The notes under the pieces: model-generated | The model's input: the letters and a program-made list of their open reading frames with translations, nothing else | Database searches by the model: none | What the model was told of the DNA's origin: nothing | In this document: in pieces, positions 1-8,620 of the stretch | Layout: the number at the start of each line of letters is the position of its first letter | How positions within the stretch are numbered: the stretch's first letter is position 1 | DNA from: Maricaulis sp. | GTDB lineage: Bacteria > Pseudomonadota > Alphaproteobacteria > Caulobacterales > Maricaulaceae | Length of the DNA: 64,000 nucleotides | Direction of reading: 5' to 3' | NCBI GenBank assembly: GCA_002692855.1 | Contig: NZMJ01000046.1 | Coordinates: 317,019-381,018, forward strand | Made by a program: the position numbers and the translations under genes

Positions 1-1
1 C

Positions 2-118
2 ACCTGGCGCGGCGAACGGCGCGATACCGTCTACTTCTCGGTCCTGCCCGAGGAATGGCCGTCGGTGAAATCAGGGCTGGAGGCCCGGCTTACGGCGTTT
101 TCAGACGCCGCTGCCTGA
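2..118 (+). CDS. GNAT-family N-acetyltransferase, C-terminal fragment (cut by window edge)
   Basis: An open frame enters from the left edge and ends at TGA 116-118, giving 38 residues. The stretch TVYFSVLPEEWPSVKSGLE is the usual last strand and helix of RimJ/RimL-like GNAT acetyltransferases, which transfer acetyl from acetyl-CoA to an amine. Only the C-terminus is visible, so the substrate cannot be guessed. Its end overlaps the convergent tadA end by 29 bp (90-118). Confidence 0.6.
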   Translation, partial: TWRGERRDTVYFSVLPEEWPSVKSGLEARLTAFSDAAA

Positions 119-563
119 AGAAATCCTTCAACAATGCCGAGGACTCTTCCCACAAGACCCCGTGCTCGACGGTGGGCCGCCAGTGGCAGGTGGGTTGCTC
201 GAAATATTTCGGACCATGGATCACGGCCCCGCCCTTGGGGTCGGTCGCACCGAACACCACCCGGCCGATCCGTGCGTGACTGATCGCCCCGGCACACATC
301 GCGCACGGCTCGAGCGTCACGAAGAGTTCAAGCCCGGTCAGCCGGTAGTTGCCGAGTTTTTTTGCGGCCATGCGCAGGGCACGGATCTCGGCGTGACCGC
401 TCGGATCATGGGTAGAGATCGGTGCGTTTCCAGCCGCCGCGAGGATTTCATCGGTCGCCGGATCGACAATGACAGCACCAATCGGTGCCTCGCCCGCAGC
501 GGCCGCACCTTGCGCCGCGTGCAGCGCTGCCCGCATAAACCCGGTATCGCGCGCCTCGTTCAT
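90..563 (-). CDS. tadA: tRNA-specific adenosine deaminase (TadA-like nucleoside deaminase)
   Basis: 157 residues, the normal length for TadA. It carries the cytidine/deoxycytidylate deaminase zinc signature: H57-A-E59 (HAEIRAL) and P86-C-A-M-C90, with E59 as proton shuttle and H57, C87 and C90 as zinc ligands. TadA converts A34 to inosine in tRNA-Arg(ACG), allowing wobble decoding; the family also contains guanine deaminases, but the position next to rRNA-modifying genes fits TadA. The start ATG at 561-563 is divergent from the pseudouridine synthase gene, leaving only 38 bp for two promoters. Its 3' end overlaps the GNAT gene by 29 bp. Confidence 0.85.
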   Translation of the reverse strand: MNEARDTGFMRAALHAAQGAAAAGEAPIGAVIVDPATDEILAAAGNAPISTHDPSGHAEIRALRMAAKKLGNYRLTGLELFVTLEPCAMCAGAISHARIGRVVFGATDPKGGAVIHGPKYFEQPTCHWRPTVEHGVLWEESSALLKDFFRQRRLKTP

Positions 564-601
564 ATCCGGGCGGTACGGCGCGCCCGCGAAAGGGTCAAGT
601 C

Positions 602-1504
602 TTGAACGATATGCCAGACGACGGAGAACGCATCGCCAAGGTGCTGGCGCGCGCCGGAATCGCGAGCCGCCGTGCGGTGGAATCGATGATCGAAGACGGC
701 CGCGTCACGCTGAACGGCAAAACGCTGACCACGCCCGCCGTCAAGGTAACGTCCAAGGATCGCATCACGGTCGATGGAAAGGTCGTGGGCGAGGCCGAGC
801 GCACCCGGCTATGGCGCTACCACAAGCCCGACGGCCTGGTCACGACACACAAGGACCCGCAAGGCCGGGAGACAGTGTTCGAGAAACTGCCCAAGGACAT
901 GGGACGGGTGATCTCGGTCGGGCGACTCGATCTGACGTCCGAAGGTCTGCTTTTGCTGACCAATGATGGCGAACTGGCCCGCGCGCTCGAACTGCCCGCC
1001 ACCGGCTGGACCCGCCGCTATCGCGCCCGGGCCTTCGGCGATCTGACCGACGAGGGAATCGCCAAGCTGAAAAAGGGCATCACCGCCGAAGGCGTGAATT
1101 ACGGCCCCATCGATGTCGAGGTGGAGCGCAAGCAAGGCGGCAATATGTGGCTTCTGGTTTCCCTCAAGGAGGGCAAGAACCGAGAAGTCCGCAAGGCGCT
1201 GAACGCTGTCGGCCTGACGGTCAACCGGCTGATCCGGACCGCCTATGGTCCGTTCCAGCTTGGCAATCTGGACAAGGGCGAGGTCGGCTCGGTCGCCAAC
1301 CGTGTCCTTGTCGACCAGTGTGGGCACCTCCTGCCGAAGCTGAAGGAACAACTGACTGACGATGCCGGTGGCGGCACCGCGCACGCAAAAGCGGTCACAC
1401 GAAAGAAGCCGCCCATGGGCGACAAGCGCAAATCCGGCGGACGCCCTGCAGGCAACAAGCCGGGCGGCAAGCCCGCGGGCAAACCCGAAGGCCGCAAGCG
1501 GTGA
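602..1504 (+). CDS. rluB: rRNA pseudouridine synthase, RsuA/RluB family
   Basis: About 300 residues. An N-terminal S4 RNA-binding domain (about residues 9-65, RIAKVLARAGIASRRAVE) is followed by the RsuA/RluB catalytic domain with GRLDLTSEGLLLLTNDG, whose D110 is the catalytic aspartate. The last 55 residues are a Lys/Gly/Arg/Pro-rich tail, common in alphaproteobacterial RluB and probably binding rRNA. The first possible start is TTG 602, with AAAGGG 7 nt upstream; ATG 611 is nine bases further in and less well placed. RluB makes pseudouridine 2605 of 23S rRNA; RluE/RluF-type specificity cannot be excluded. The stop overlaps the rsmD start (GTGA), so the two are translationally coupled. Confidence 0.85.
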   Translation: MNDMPDDGERIAKVLARAGIASRRAVESMIEDGRVTLNGKTLTTPAVKVTSKDRITVDGKVVGEAERTRLWRYHKPDGLVTTHKDPQGRETVFEKLPKDMGRVISVGRLDLTSEGLLLLTNDGELARALELPATGWTRRYRARAFGDLTDEGIAKLKKGITAEGVNYGPIDVEVERKQGGNMWLLVSLKEGKNREVRKALNAVGLTVNRLIRTAYGPFQLGNLDKGEVGSVANRVLVDQCGHLLPKLKEQLTDDAGGGTAHAKAVTRKKPPMGDKRKSGGRPAGNKPGGKPAGKPEGRKR

Positions 1505-2061
1505 GGATCGTTGGTGGACAATTCAAGGGCCGGACCATTGCGGCCCCCAAGGGACCCGGCACACGCCCGACCTCGGACAAGGCGCGCGAATCCCTGTTCA
1601 ACATCATCGACCATGCCGACTGGGTACCCCCGCTTGAGGGTGCGCGGGTGATGGACATTTATGCGGGATCCGGTGCGCTCGGCCTCGAAGCCATCAGCCG
1701 CGGCGCCAGCTTCTGCCTGTTCGTCGAAACCAGCAGCGCCGCACGCGGCGCCATCCGCGACAACGCGGAACTGTTCCAGTTGTTCGGCAACACCCGCATC
1801 CACCGGCGGGACGCGACGTTTCTCGGAACCAAGCCGGCCGGCGTCGGCCCGCCCTTCGATTTCGCCTTCATGGACCCGCCCTATGGCTACGACCTTGGTC
1901 CCAAGACGCTGCGAACCTTGAAGGAGGGCGGCTGGCTCAAACCCGAGGCGCTCGTCATTCTCGAAGTCGGCTCGGATGAAGACCCGGACACGGCCGGCTG
2001 GACCATTCTCGATGAACGCAAATGGGGCAAGGCGAAGGTGTTTTTCCTGAAGGCTGAGTGA
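1501..2061 (+). CDS. rsmD: 16S rRNA (guanine(966)-N(2))-methyltransferase RsmD
   Basis: 186 residues starting at GTG 1501, inside the last codons of the upstream pseudouridine synthase gene. The family start MRIVGGQFKGR is present, followed by TRPTSDKARESLFN, the SAM-binding motif DIYAGSGALGLEA (52-64) and the N6/N2-methyltransferase catalytic motif DPPY (125-128). RsmD methylates G966 of 16S rRNA in the assembling 30S subunit. The pairing of two rRNA modification genes in one transcript is consistent with this role. It converges on mutL with a 73 bp gap in which I see no clear terminator. Confidence 0.93.
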   Translation: MRIVGGQFKGRTIAAPKGPGTRPTSDKARESLFNIIDHADWVPPLEGARVMDIYAGSGALGLEAISRGASFCLFVETSSAARGAIRDNAELFQLFGNTRIHRRDATFLGTKPAGVGPPFDFAFMDPPYGYDLGPKTLRTLKEGGWLKPEALVILEVGSDEDPDTAGWTILDERKWGKAKVFFLKAE

Positions 2062-2134
2062 GCAGCCTCTCCCCTGTGCGGAACTGGAATCCTCGGGAGC
2101 GTTGGTACGGCGAAATCAAAGAAAAAAGCTGCCG

Positions 2135-3967
2135 CTATCGCCGTCCGAACAGCCGTTCGATGTCTTTCAGCTTCAGCTCGACATAAGTCGGTCGGCCGTG
2201 ATTGCACTGCCCCGAATGGGGGGTCGCCTCCATCTCGCGCAGCAGGGCATTCATCTCCTCGCCTGTCAGGCGCCGGCCGGACCGCACCGAGCCATGACAG
2301 GCCATCGTGCCGACGACCTCTTCCAGCTTTTCCTTCAGCGATAGGGCCGCGTCATACTCGGCCAGTTCGTCCGCAAGGTCGCGGATCAGCCCCTGGACAT
2401 CGAGCTTGCCGAGCAAGGCCGGAACTTCCCGCACCGCGAGCGCGCCCGGCCCGAAGGCCTCGACCGACAGCCCCATCTCTGACAGCTCGTCTTCACGTTC
2501 CAGAACCCGTCTCAGATCGGCTTCATCAAGTTCGACAATCTCCGGGACCAGGAGGGCCTGCTTCGGCACACCGCGATCGGCCATTGCCGCCTTCATCCGT
2601 TCGTAGACGAGACGTTCGTGGGCGGCGTGCTGGTCGACGATCACGATCCCGTCCCCGGTCTGGGCCACGACATAGGTTTCGTGCAATTGCGCGCGCGCCA
2701 TGCCGAGGGGATGCGCCGGCTGTGCCGCTTCGCTGTGCGCGCCCGCCGCCGGTTGCCAGTCCGGTTCAACCCGCGCCGAACCCCCATCGAGCAAGGCGGA
2801 AGAGGTTTCCGCGACGTGTCCGGGTGAATATCCCGGTGCAGGCGACCACCCTTGCGAGGGCCGGTAGGCCGGGGGCATGGACGGCGCGCCCTGCGGTCTC
2901 GCCGCACCCAGCGCAAAGCCCGAAACGGTTGTGGATGCCCGGTGCCCGGCACCTGCGAGCGCGTGACGCAGCGCCCCGACGATCAGGCCGCGCACGAGCC
3001 CCGCATCGCGGAACCGCACCTCGGCCTTGGCCGGGTGAACATTGACGTCGACCTGCCCGCCATCGACATCGACGAACAGCGCCACCACCGGATGACGGTC
3101 GCGCGCAAGAAAGTCCTGGTATGCGCCGCGCACTGCGCCGTGCAACAGCTTGTCACGCACCGGACGGCCATTCACGAACAGGTATTGGTGCATCGCCGAG
3201 CCACGATTGAAGGTCGGGAGCGAGGCAAAGCCTGTCACCCGCACGCCTTCGCGTTCCTGGTCGATCTCCAGCGCATTGTCGCCGAAATCCCGCCCGAGAA
3301 TGGCGGCCAGCCTGGACTTGCGGGCGTCAGCGCCCTCACCGCTCTCGGCGGCAAGGCTGAGCCTTGATCGTCCGTCGAGCGTCAACTGAAAGCCGACTTC
3401 CGGCCGCGACAGCGCAATCCGCTTCATCGTGTCAGCGATGGCGTTGGATTCGGCACGCTCGGTCTTCATGAATTTGAGGCGGGCGGGAGTGGCGTAAAAG
3501 AGGTCCCGCGCTTCAAGGCGCGTACCACCGCGCCCCAGCGGCGGCGCCGGACGCACCGGCGTCAGGTCGCCCCCGTCGACTGAAATCATCCAGGCATCGC
3601 CTGCCCCCCGGGCCTGCGACGTGATCGTCAGGCGCGAGATTGACCCGATGGACGGCAGCGCTTCACCGCGAAATCCCATTGTGGAGATGTGCAGCAAGTC
3701 GTCTTCGTCATCGGGATCGACCGGCAGTTTCGAGGTTGCGTGACGCTCGACCGACAGGGCCAGCGTTTCGGCATCCATGCCATGCCCGTCATCCTCGACG
3801 ACCAGGCGGTTCAGACCGCCGCCTTCCGCTGTCACGATGATCTTGCGCGCGCCGGCGTCGAGCGCGTTCTCGACCAATTCCTTCACCGCAGCGGCCGGCC
3901 GTTCGATCACCTCGCCTGCGGCGATACGATTGACGGTTCCGGGAGACAGACGGCGGATGATGCTCAT
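2135..3967 (-). CDS. mutL: DNA mismatch repair protein MutL (endonuclease type)
   Basis: 610 residues from ATG 3967; an upstream in-frame start at 4072 would add 35 residues without family similarity and overlap the preceding gene, so it is rejected. The N-terminal GHKL ATPase has E30[16 protein letters not shown] (59-64) and GFRGEAL (98-104). A Pro/Ala/Ser-rich linker follows. The C-terminal domain has DQHA-x2-E-x4-E (D445 to E456), the metal-binding motif of MutL endonucleases, plus ACHGSVRSG and CNHGRPT. So this MutL should nick DNA itself, as expected in bacteria without MutH. It is the last gene of a leftward run, 31 bp after the GDT1-like gene. Confidence 0.95.
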   Translation of the reverse strand: MSIIRRLSPGTVNRIAAGEVIERPAAAVKELVENALDAGARKIIVTAEGGGLNRLVVEDDGHGMDAETLALSVERHATSKLPVDPDDEDDLLHISTMGFRGEALPSIGSISRLTITSQARGAGDAWMISVDGGDLTPVRPAPPLGRGGTRLEARDLFYATPARLKFMKTERAESNAIADTMKRIALSRPEVGFQLTLDGRSRLSLAAESGEGADARKSRLAAILGRDFGDNALEIDQEREGVRVTGFASLPTFNRGSAMHQYLFVNGRPVRDKLLHGAVRGAYQDFLARDRHPVVALFVDVDGGQVDVNVHPAKAEVRFRDAGLVRGLIVGALRHALAGAGHRASTTVSGFALGAARPQGAPSMPPAYRPSQGWSPAPGYSPGHVAETSSALLDGGSARVEPDWQPAAGAHSEAAQPAHPLGMARAQLHETYVVAQTGDGIVIVDQHAAHERLVYERMKAAMADRGVPKQALLVPEIVELDEADLRRVLEREDELSEMGLSVEAFGPGALAVREVPALLGKLDVQGLIRDLADELAEYDAALSLKEKLEEVVGTMACHGSVRSGRRLTGEEMNALLREMEATPHSGQCNHGRPTYVELKLKDIERLFGRR

Positions 3968-3998
3968 GGGTCCAGCCTCCGGGTGCGGACCGAGTCGG

Positions 3999-4286
3999 TC
4001 AAGCCGCAGCCGCGCTGCGGAAGTGATCCCAGATCGTCCATCCGCCGACGAGAATGAATCCGATCCCGGCAATCAGCTTCAGCGGCATGAAGGCCAGCCA
4101 GCGTTCCGCCGCAGTGCCCAGCACCACCGCCACGCCCGTCGAAGCCACCAGAGCGGTGGCAGCGGCAAAGAACACCATGAGGGAGGATGTCTGCCGATCC
4201 GAGGCAAACAGCACCGTCGCGAGCTGGGTCTTGTCACCAAGCTCGGCCAGGAAAACGGTGATGAAAATGGTGAAAAGCTGGGACAT
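3999..4286 (-). CDS. TMEM165/GDT1 (UPF0016) family membrane protein, half-size
   Basis: 95 residues from ATG 4286, preceded by GAGGGA at 6 nt; GTG 4298 is in frame but has no ribosome-binding site. The protein has three predicted membrane segments and one copy of the family motif ELGDKTQ (about residues 15-21). Full-length members have two copies of this unit, so this single-repeat form probably works as a dimer. The family moves Mn2+ or Ca2+ across membranes (MntX/Mnx in bacteria). It lies between bamF-like and mutL on the same strand, but a terminator separates it from the former. Confidence 0.8.
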   Translation of the reverse strand: MSQLFTIFITVFLAELGDKTQLATVLFASDRQTSSLMVFFAAATALVASTGVAVVLGTAAERWLAFMPLKLIAGIGFILVGGWTIWDHFRSAAAA

Positions 4287-4308
4287 GATTTCCCTCACTG
4301 GAAACGAA

Positions 4309-4341
4309 AAAGGCGGCGGAGCCGAAGCTGCCGCCGCCTTT
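4309..4341 (-). terminator. Rho-independent terminator after the bamF-like gene
   Basis: An 11-bp inverted repeat (AAAGGCGGCGG / CCGCCGCCTTT) with an 11-nt loop that can pair further. On the minus strand it is followed by TTTTT then CG, and it lies 22 bp beyond the stop of the DUF3035 gene. Confidence 0.85.
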
Positions 4342-4363
4342 CAATAGATGAGTCGCGCGTGAA

Positions 4364-4918
4364 TCAGAGACCGGGCAGCTTGCCCAGACCACCGCGATCG
4401 CGCTCGATCTGAACCGGGCGGCCCCCGGTTACGGCGTCGGCACGCGCTTGCTGTTCGGCAAGGCGGGCGGCTTCCTCTTCGGCGTCGATCGGTGTCTCGG
4501 CGTCGCGATAAGCCGTGTCATTGCCCTGCCAGAACAGGATCTGATCGGTGAAGCTGCGGGTCTTGCGGACCACGGCACCGGTTTCGCCATCCACGATCTC
4601 GCGGATGAAGGGGTCGGCTTCACCGGCACCGGCGCGCGCAACCAGAAGGGTTTCGCCGTCGCTGCCGTCAAACGTGCCCTGCTGGCCCATCAGCGCGGCA
4701 CGGGCCGCCTGGTCGGGGTAAATCTCTTCCGGACGGGGCGAACCCGGCCGCGGCGGACGCAGATTGTATTCAGGCGGAACCGTCAGCGGCGCAATCGTCA
4801 CCACGCGGAATTCGTCGGGTGTGACCTTCTCGCTGCCGAGCGCCTGGCGCACATTCTGACAGCCAGTAACGGCGATGGCGGCGACCGCGAGGCTCGCAAG
4901 GATGGCGCGTTGACGCAT
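4364..4918 (-). CDS. DUF3035 outer-membrane lipoprotein (BamF-like)
   Basis: 184 residues with a lipoprotein signal: hydrophobic segment from residue 5 and lipobox AVTGC with C20 as the lipidated cysteine. The mature part begins with TPDEFRVV and PPEYNLRPPRPG, the conserved DUF3035 core, which resembles the BamC N-terminal motif that contacts BamD. In Caulobacter a DUF3035 lipoprotein, BamF, is a subunit of the beta-barrel assembly complex; the same role is inferred here. It follows lspA, the prolipoprotein signal peptidase, by 72 bp, a common arrangement in alphaproteobacteria, and is closed by a strong terminator. Confidence 0.8.
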   Translation of the reverse strand: MRQRAILASLAVAAIAVTGCQNVRQALGSEKVTPDEFRVVTIAPLTVPPEYNLRPPRPGSPRPEEIYPDQAARAALMGQQGTFDGSDGETLLVARAGAGEADPFIREIVDGETGAVVRKTRSFTDQILFWQGNDTAYRDAETPIDAEEEAARLAEQQARADAVTGGRPVQIERDRGGLGKLPGL

Positions 4919-4990
4919 GATGTTCCGCTCCGGGTTTGTCTCTTGGTGGGAAGTCTTAGCGAAGCTCTGGCGTCCTTGCCAGTCTTAGCC

Positions 4991-5494
4991 TCATTTGGAC
5001 TTCTCGCTGTTCAGCACGAGATCCAGCAGCAGCAGGCCCACGCCGATATTGATGGCCATGTCAGCGACGTTGAAAACCCAGCTGAAACCGATCTCTGAAA
5101 AGTCGAGAAAGTCTGCCACGGCCCCGTAGATCGCCCGGTCGATCGCATTGCCGATCGCACCGCCGATGATGGCACCGTAGGCAAAGACCTGGAGCTTTCT
5201 CGTCGCCCGCATCATCCAGGCACACAACAGACCCGACACCGCCAGCGAGAAGCCGATCAGGATCAGGCTTTGCCAGAAGGCCTGCGCCTGGAAGAGGCCA
5301 AAACTGATTCCCCGGTTCCAGACCATGGTCAGGTTGAAGAAGGGCAGAACGTCGATCGTGCTGCCAGCGCCGCCCGCATCCAGGTCGAGAATGTACAAAA
5401 TCCAGTACTTGCTGGCCTGGTCGAGGGCGATGATGAACAACGCGAACGCGAAGCCGATGAGGGCAAGCGTCATGGAATTGCGACGGCGAAACAT
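4991..5494 (-). CDS. lspA: Lipoprotein signal peptidase (signal peptidase II)
   Basis: 167 residues with four membrane helices. The two catalytic aspartates sit in family motifs GGAIGNAIDRAIYG-VADF and FNVADMAINIG. LspA removes the signal peptide of diacylglyceryl-modified prolipoproteins in the inner membrane. ATG 5494 starts 3 bp after the ileS stop, so translation is coupled; an internal ATG at 5473 lacks a ribosome-binding site. The ileS-lspA order is widely conserved in bacteria. Confidence 0.95.
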   Translation of the reverse strand: MFRRRNSMTLALIGFAFALFIIALDQASKYWILYILDLDAGGAGSTIDVLPFFNLTMVWNRGISFGLFQAQAFWQSLILIGFSLAVSGLLCAWMMRATRKLQVFAYGAIIGGAIGNAIDRAIYGAVADFLDFSEIGFSWVFNVADMAINIGVGLLLLDLVLNSEKSK

Positions 5495-5497
5495 GGC

Positions 5498-8458
5498 TTA
5501 CACGCGCTCCTTGGCGGAATCCCACTCGGCGACCGCTTCCGCGTCGCGTGGGCTGAGATCAGGATAACGCGGATCGCGGCCCACGTCGGGGGAGATTTTC
5601 CACGAACGGGCACATTTGCGCCCTTCCGCCGGTTTCACTTCGACGCCCGCATCGGCCACGTCGTCCAGTCGCCAGGCCCCGGCCGGGACCGGGCCTTCGA
5701 CCAGGTGAGCGGCGCTGGTGATGGCGATCTCGGCAAGGAAATCGTCGACGCTGCCCGGTGCTTCGGCGTCCAGGGCCTCGCGGTAGGCCGCGGTTGAGAC
5801 ATGAACGACAGGTGCAGCTTCCAGGGAAGCACCGATACGTTTCTCCCGGCGTTCCACCTCGAGGGCACCGGTCACGACACGGCGCAGCCGGCGGATCGTC
5901 TGCCAGCGTGCCGCACGGTCGGCATCGAGCCAGTCGGCAGGCGTTTCCGGGAAATCCTGAAGATGGACCGAAACGTCATCGCCGGGATGGCGAAGGACAT
6001 ACGCCTCTTCCATGGTGAACGGCATGATCGGCGCCAGCCAGGTGACCAACCGGTCGAACACAGCGTCCATCACCGTGCGGCAGGCGCGGCGGCGGACCGA
6101 ATCCGGCTTGTCGCAGTAGAGGCTGTCCTTGCGGATATCGAGATAAAAGGCGGACAGGTCGACAATGCAGAAGTTGAACAAGGCTGCATAAACCCGTTTG
6201 AAATCATACGCTTCGTAGCCCTCGCGAACCGTCTTGTCGAGTTCGGCAAGCCGGTGCAGGACAAAGCGTTCCAGCGCGGGCATCTCGCCCAGCGGCAGGC
6301 GTTCGGCATCGTCGAACCCGTCGAGCGCACCCAGCAAGTAGCGGATCGTGTTGCGGATTTTGCGATACGCATCGACCGAGGAATTGATGATCGCATCGCC
6401 GATCCGCAGGTCGGCCGTGTAGTCCTGCGATGAAGCCCACAGGCGCAGGATCTCGGCGCCGTACTTGTTCGCGACCTCTTCGGGCGCAATCACATTGCCC
6501 AGTGATTTCGACATCTTGCGGCCTTCGCCATCCATGACGAAGCCGTGGGTCACGACCGCGTCATAGGGCGCCCGCCCGCGCGTTCCGCACGATTCCAGCA
6601 AGGAGGACTGGAACCAGCCCCGGTGCTGGTCGGAGCCTTCAAAATAGACGCTCGCCGGCCATTTCTGGCTCTCCGCGCCTTCCAGCGTGAACACATGCGT
6701 GCAGCCGGAATCGAACCAGACATCCAGGATGTCGGTGACCTTCTCCCAATCTTCCTCGTGATGATCATCGGCAAGGAAGTCCTTCGCCGGACGCTCGAAC
6801 CACGCATCTGCACCGTTTTCGGCGATGGCATCGATCACGCGCTGATGAACGGCATCATCATCGAGAACTTCGCCGGTCGCCTTGTTGACGAAAATGGTCA
6901 GCGGCACGCCCCAGGCGCGCTGGCGCGAGACCAGCCAGTCGGGCCGGCCCTCGACCATCGACCGGATCCGGTTCTGCGCCGAGGCCGGTGTCCAGCTGGT
7001 ATCAGCGATCGCCTTCAACGCCAGGTCGCGCAGGGTCTGACCATCACGGAATGGCTTGTCGATCGCGACGAACCATTGCGGCGTGTTGCGGAAGATCACC
7101 GGAGCCTTTGACCGCCACGAATGAGGATAGGAATGCTCCAGGCGTCCGCGGGCCAGCAACAGGCCGGCTTCGATCAGCTTCTCGATCACCGCGCCATTGG
7201 CCGGACCGTCCTGTCCGGTCTTCTTTCCCGACGTGCGGACAATCTCGAGCCCGGCGAAGAGCGGGATGTGCGGCAGGAATTCACCGCCCTCGCCCACCGT
7301 GTGCGGAATCGGTTCGCCCTTGTCGTGCCATTCCTTCGCGCTCATCCAGGCGACATAGTCTTCCGCGCCGTGGCCCGGTGCCGTGTGGACGAAACCGGTA
7401 CCGTCCTCGTCCGTGACATGGTCCCCGGCCAGGAGCGGCACCGGGTAGTCCCAGTATGTGTCGAGCCGTGCGAAGGGGTGCGAGCAGACAAATCCGTCCG
7501 GATTGACGTCCGCGATCCGCTCCCACTTCGTGATCGACGCCTCGCCCGCGACCTTGGCCCACAGTTCATCGGCGCAGATCAGGAGGTCGCCCGGACGCGC
7601 CCAGGGGGTGAATTTCTCGGCATCCGCTGCAATCACCTTGTACGCGCCATAGGCGACATTCGGCGAGAAGCAGATTGCCTTGTTGCCGGGGATCGTCCAC
7701 GGCGTCGTGGTCCAGATCACGACATGGGCATGCGCCAGTTGCGGCGGGATGCCCGACCCGTCCTTTTTCACCCCGCGCAAGGGGAAACGCACGGTGATCG
7801 TTGACGAGACCTTGTCCTGGTATTCGACCTCGGCTTCAGCCAGCGCCGTGCGTTCCACCGGAGACCACATCACCGGCGATGAACCGCGATAGACGAGCCC
7901 GTTCTTCACGAATTTCAGGAATTCCGAGGCGATCACCGCTTCAGAGCCATAGGCCATCGTGGTGTAGGGATCTGACCATTCCCCCAGTCCGCCGAGGCGT
8001 TTGAATTCCTCGCGCTGCACGTCCAGCCATTTCTGGGCATAGGCCCGGCATTCGGCGCGGAATTCGTTCAGCGGCACATCGTCCTTCGACCGGCCCTTGG
8101 CCCGGTATTCCTTTTCCACCTGCCACTCGATCGGCAGTCCGTGGCAGTCCCAACCCGGACGGTAGGGCGAATCGTGACCCAGCATCTGGCGCGAGCGGAC
8201 GATGAAGTCCTTCAGGATCTTGTTCATCCCGGTGCCGATATGGATGTGGTTGTTCGCGTAGGGCGGGCCATCGTGCAGGTTGAAGCGCGGACGGCCTTCG
8301 GCCTTGGCGCGCAGGCGGCCATAGATGTCCATATCCTCCCAGCGCTTCAGCCATTCAGGCTCGCGTTGCGGCAGGCCGGCGCGCATCGGGAAATCGGTTT
8401 GCGGCAGGAAAAGCGTCTCGCGGTAATCGCGGCCGGTTCCGTTCGGGGAATCCGTCAT
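5498..8458 (-). CDS. ileS: Isoleucyl-tRNA synthetase
   Basis: 986 residues, class I synthetase. The HIGH-type motif is in PPYANNHIHIGTGMNK near residue 60 and KMSKS is in GRKMSKSLGN; the CP1 editing domain lies between them (THTAPGHG-EDY at its core is visible as VHTAPGHGAEDY). It charges tRNA-Ile. The C-terminal zinc ribbon of the E. coli enzyme (Cys-x2-Cys ... Cys-x2-Cys) is present in outline but three of the four cysteines are replaced: C949-A-R-S952 and S969-P-R-D972. The gene heads an ileS-lspA-bamF unit; the 160 bp upstream holds no T-box, which this phylum does not use here. Confidence 0.97.
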   Translation of the reverse strand: MTDSPNGTGRDYRETLFLPQTDFPMRAGLPQREPEWLKRWEDMDIYGRLRAKAEGRPRFNLHDGPPYANNHIHIGTGMNKILKDFIVRSRQMLGHDSPYRPGWDCHGLPIEWQVEKEYRAKGRSKDDVPLNEFRAECRAYAQKWLDVQREEFKRLGGLGEWSDPYTTMAYGSEAVIASEFLKFVKNGLVYRGSSPVMWSPVERTALAEAEVEYQDKVSSTITVRFPLRGVKKDGSGIPPQLAHAHVVIWTTTPWTIPGNKAICFSPNVAYGAYKVIAADAEKFTPWARPGDLLICADELWAKVAGEASITKWERIADVNPDGFVCSHPFARLDTYWDYPVPLLAGDHVTDEDGTGFVHTAPGHGAEDYVAWMSAKEWHDKGEPIPHTVGEGGEFLPHIPLFAGLEIVRTSGKKTGQDGPANGAVIEKLIEAGLLLARGRLEHSYPHSWRSKAPVIFRNTPQWFVAIDKPFRDGQTLRDLALKAIADTSWTPASAQNRIRSMVEGRPDWLVSRQRAWGVPLTIFVNKATGEVLDDDAVHQRVIDAIAENGADAWFERPAKDFLADDHHEEDWEKVTDILDVWFDSGCTHVFTLEGAESQKWPASVYFEGSDQHRGWFQSSLLESCGTRGRAPYDAVVTHGFVMDGEGRKMSKSLGNVIAPEEVANKYGAEILRLWASSQDYTADLRIGDAIINSSVDAYRKIRNTIRYLLGALDGFDDAERLPLGEMPALERFVLHRLAELDKTVREGYEAYDFKRVYAALFNFCIVDLSAFYLDIRKDSLYCDKPDSVRRRACRTVMDAVFDRLVTWLAPIMPFTMEEAYVLRHPGDDVSVHLQDFPETPADWLDADRAARWQTIRRLRRVVTGALEVERREKRIGASLEAAPVVHVSTAAYREALDAEAPGSVDDFLAEIAITSAAHLVEGPVPAGAWRLDDVADAGVEVKPAEGRKCARSWKISPDVGRDPRYPDLSPRDAEAVAEWDSAKERV

Positions 8459-8603
8459 CGCCTTCTGGTCCTTGTCTTGATCGTGGTCTGAATGGGGAGG
8501 TCGCGCATATGTCCCGGCTCCCCGGCGCAGCTTCAGCGCGCGAGGACCGGGCCGGTAATTCGCCCGATGGCCGGATGTATGGGAGGCGCGTAGACCATGA
8601 GTG

Positions 8604-8620
8604 AGCCTCTAACAGAGGCT
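8604..8620 (-). terminator. Short hairpin at the 3' end of ribF
   Basis: Perfect 7-bp stem AGCCTCT / AGAGGCT with a 3-nt loop, overlapping the ribF stop codon. There is no T-tract after it on the minus strand, so termination is only a possibility. Confidence 0.3.

Noticed and set aside
8459..8618. T-box or riboswitch before ileS, FMN riboswitch before ribF
   Set aside because: No conserved T-box or RFN motifs; only one short hairpin at the ribF stop.
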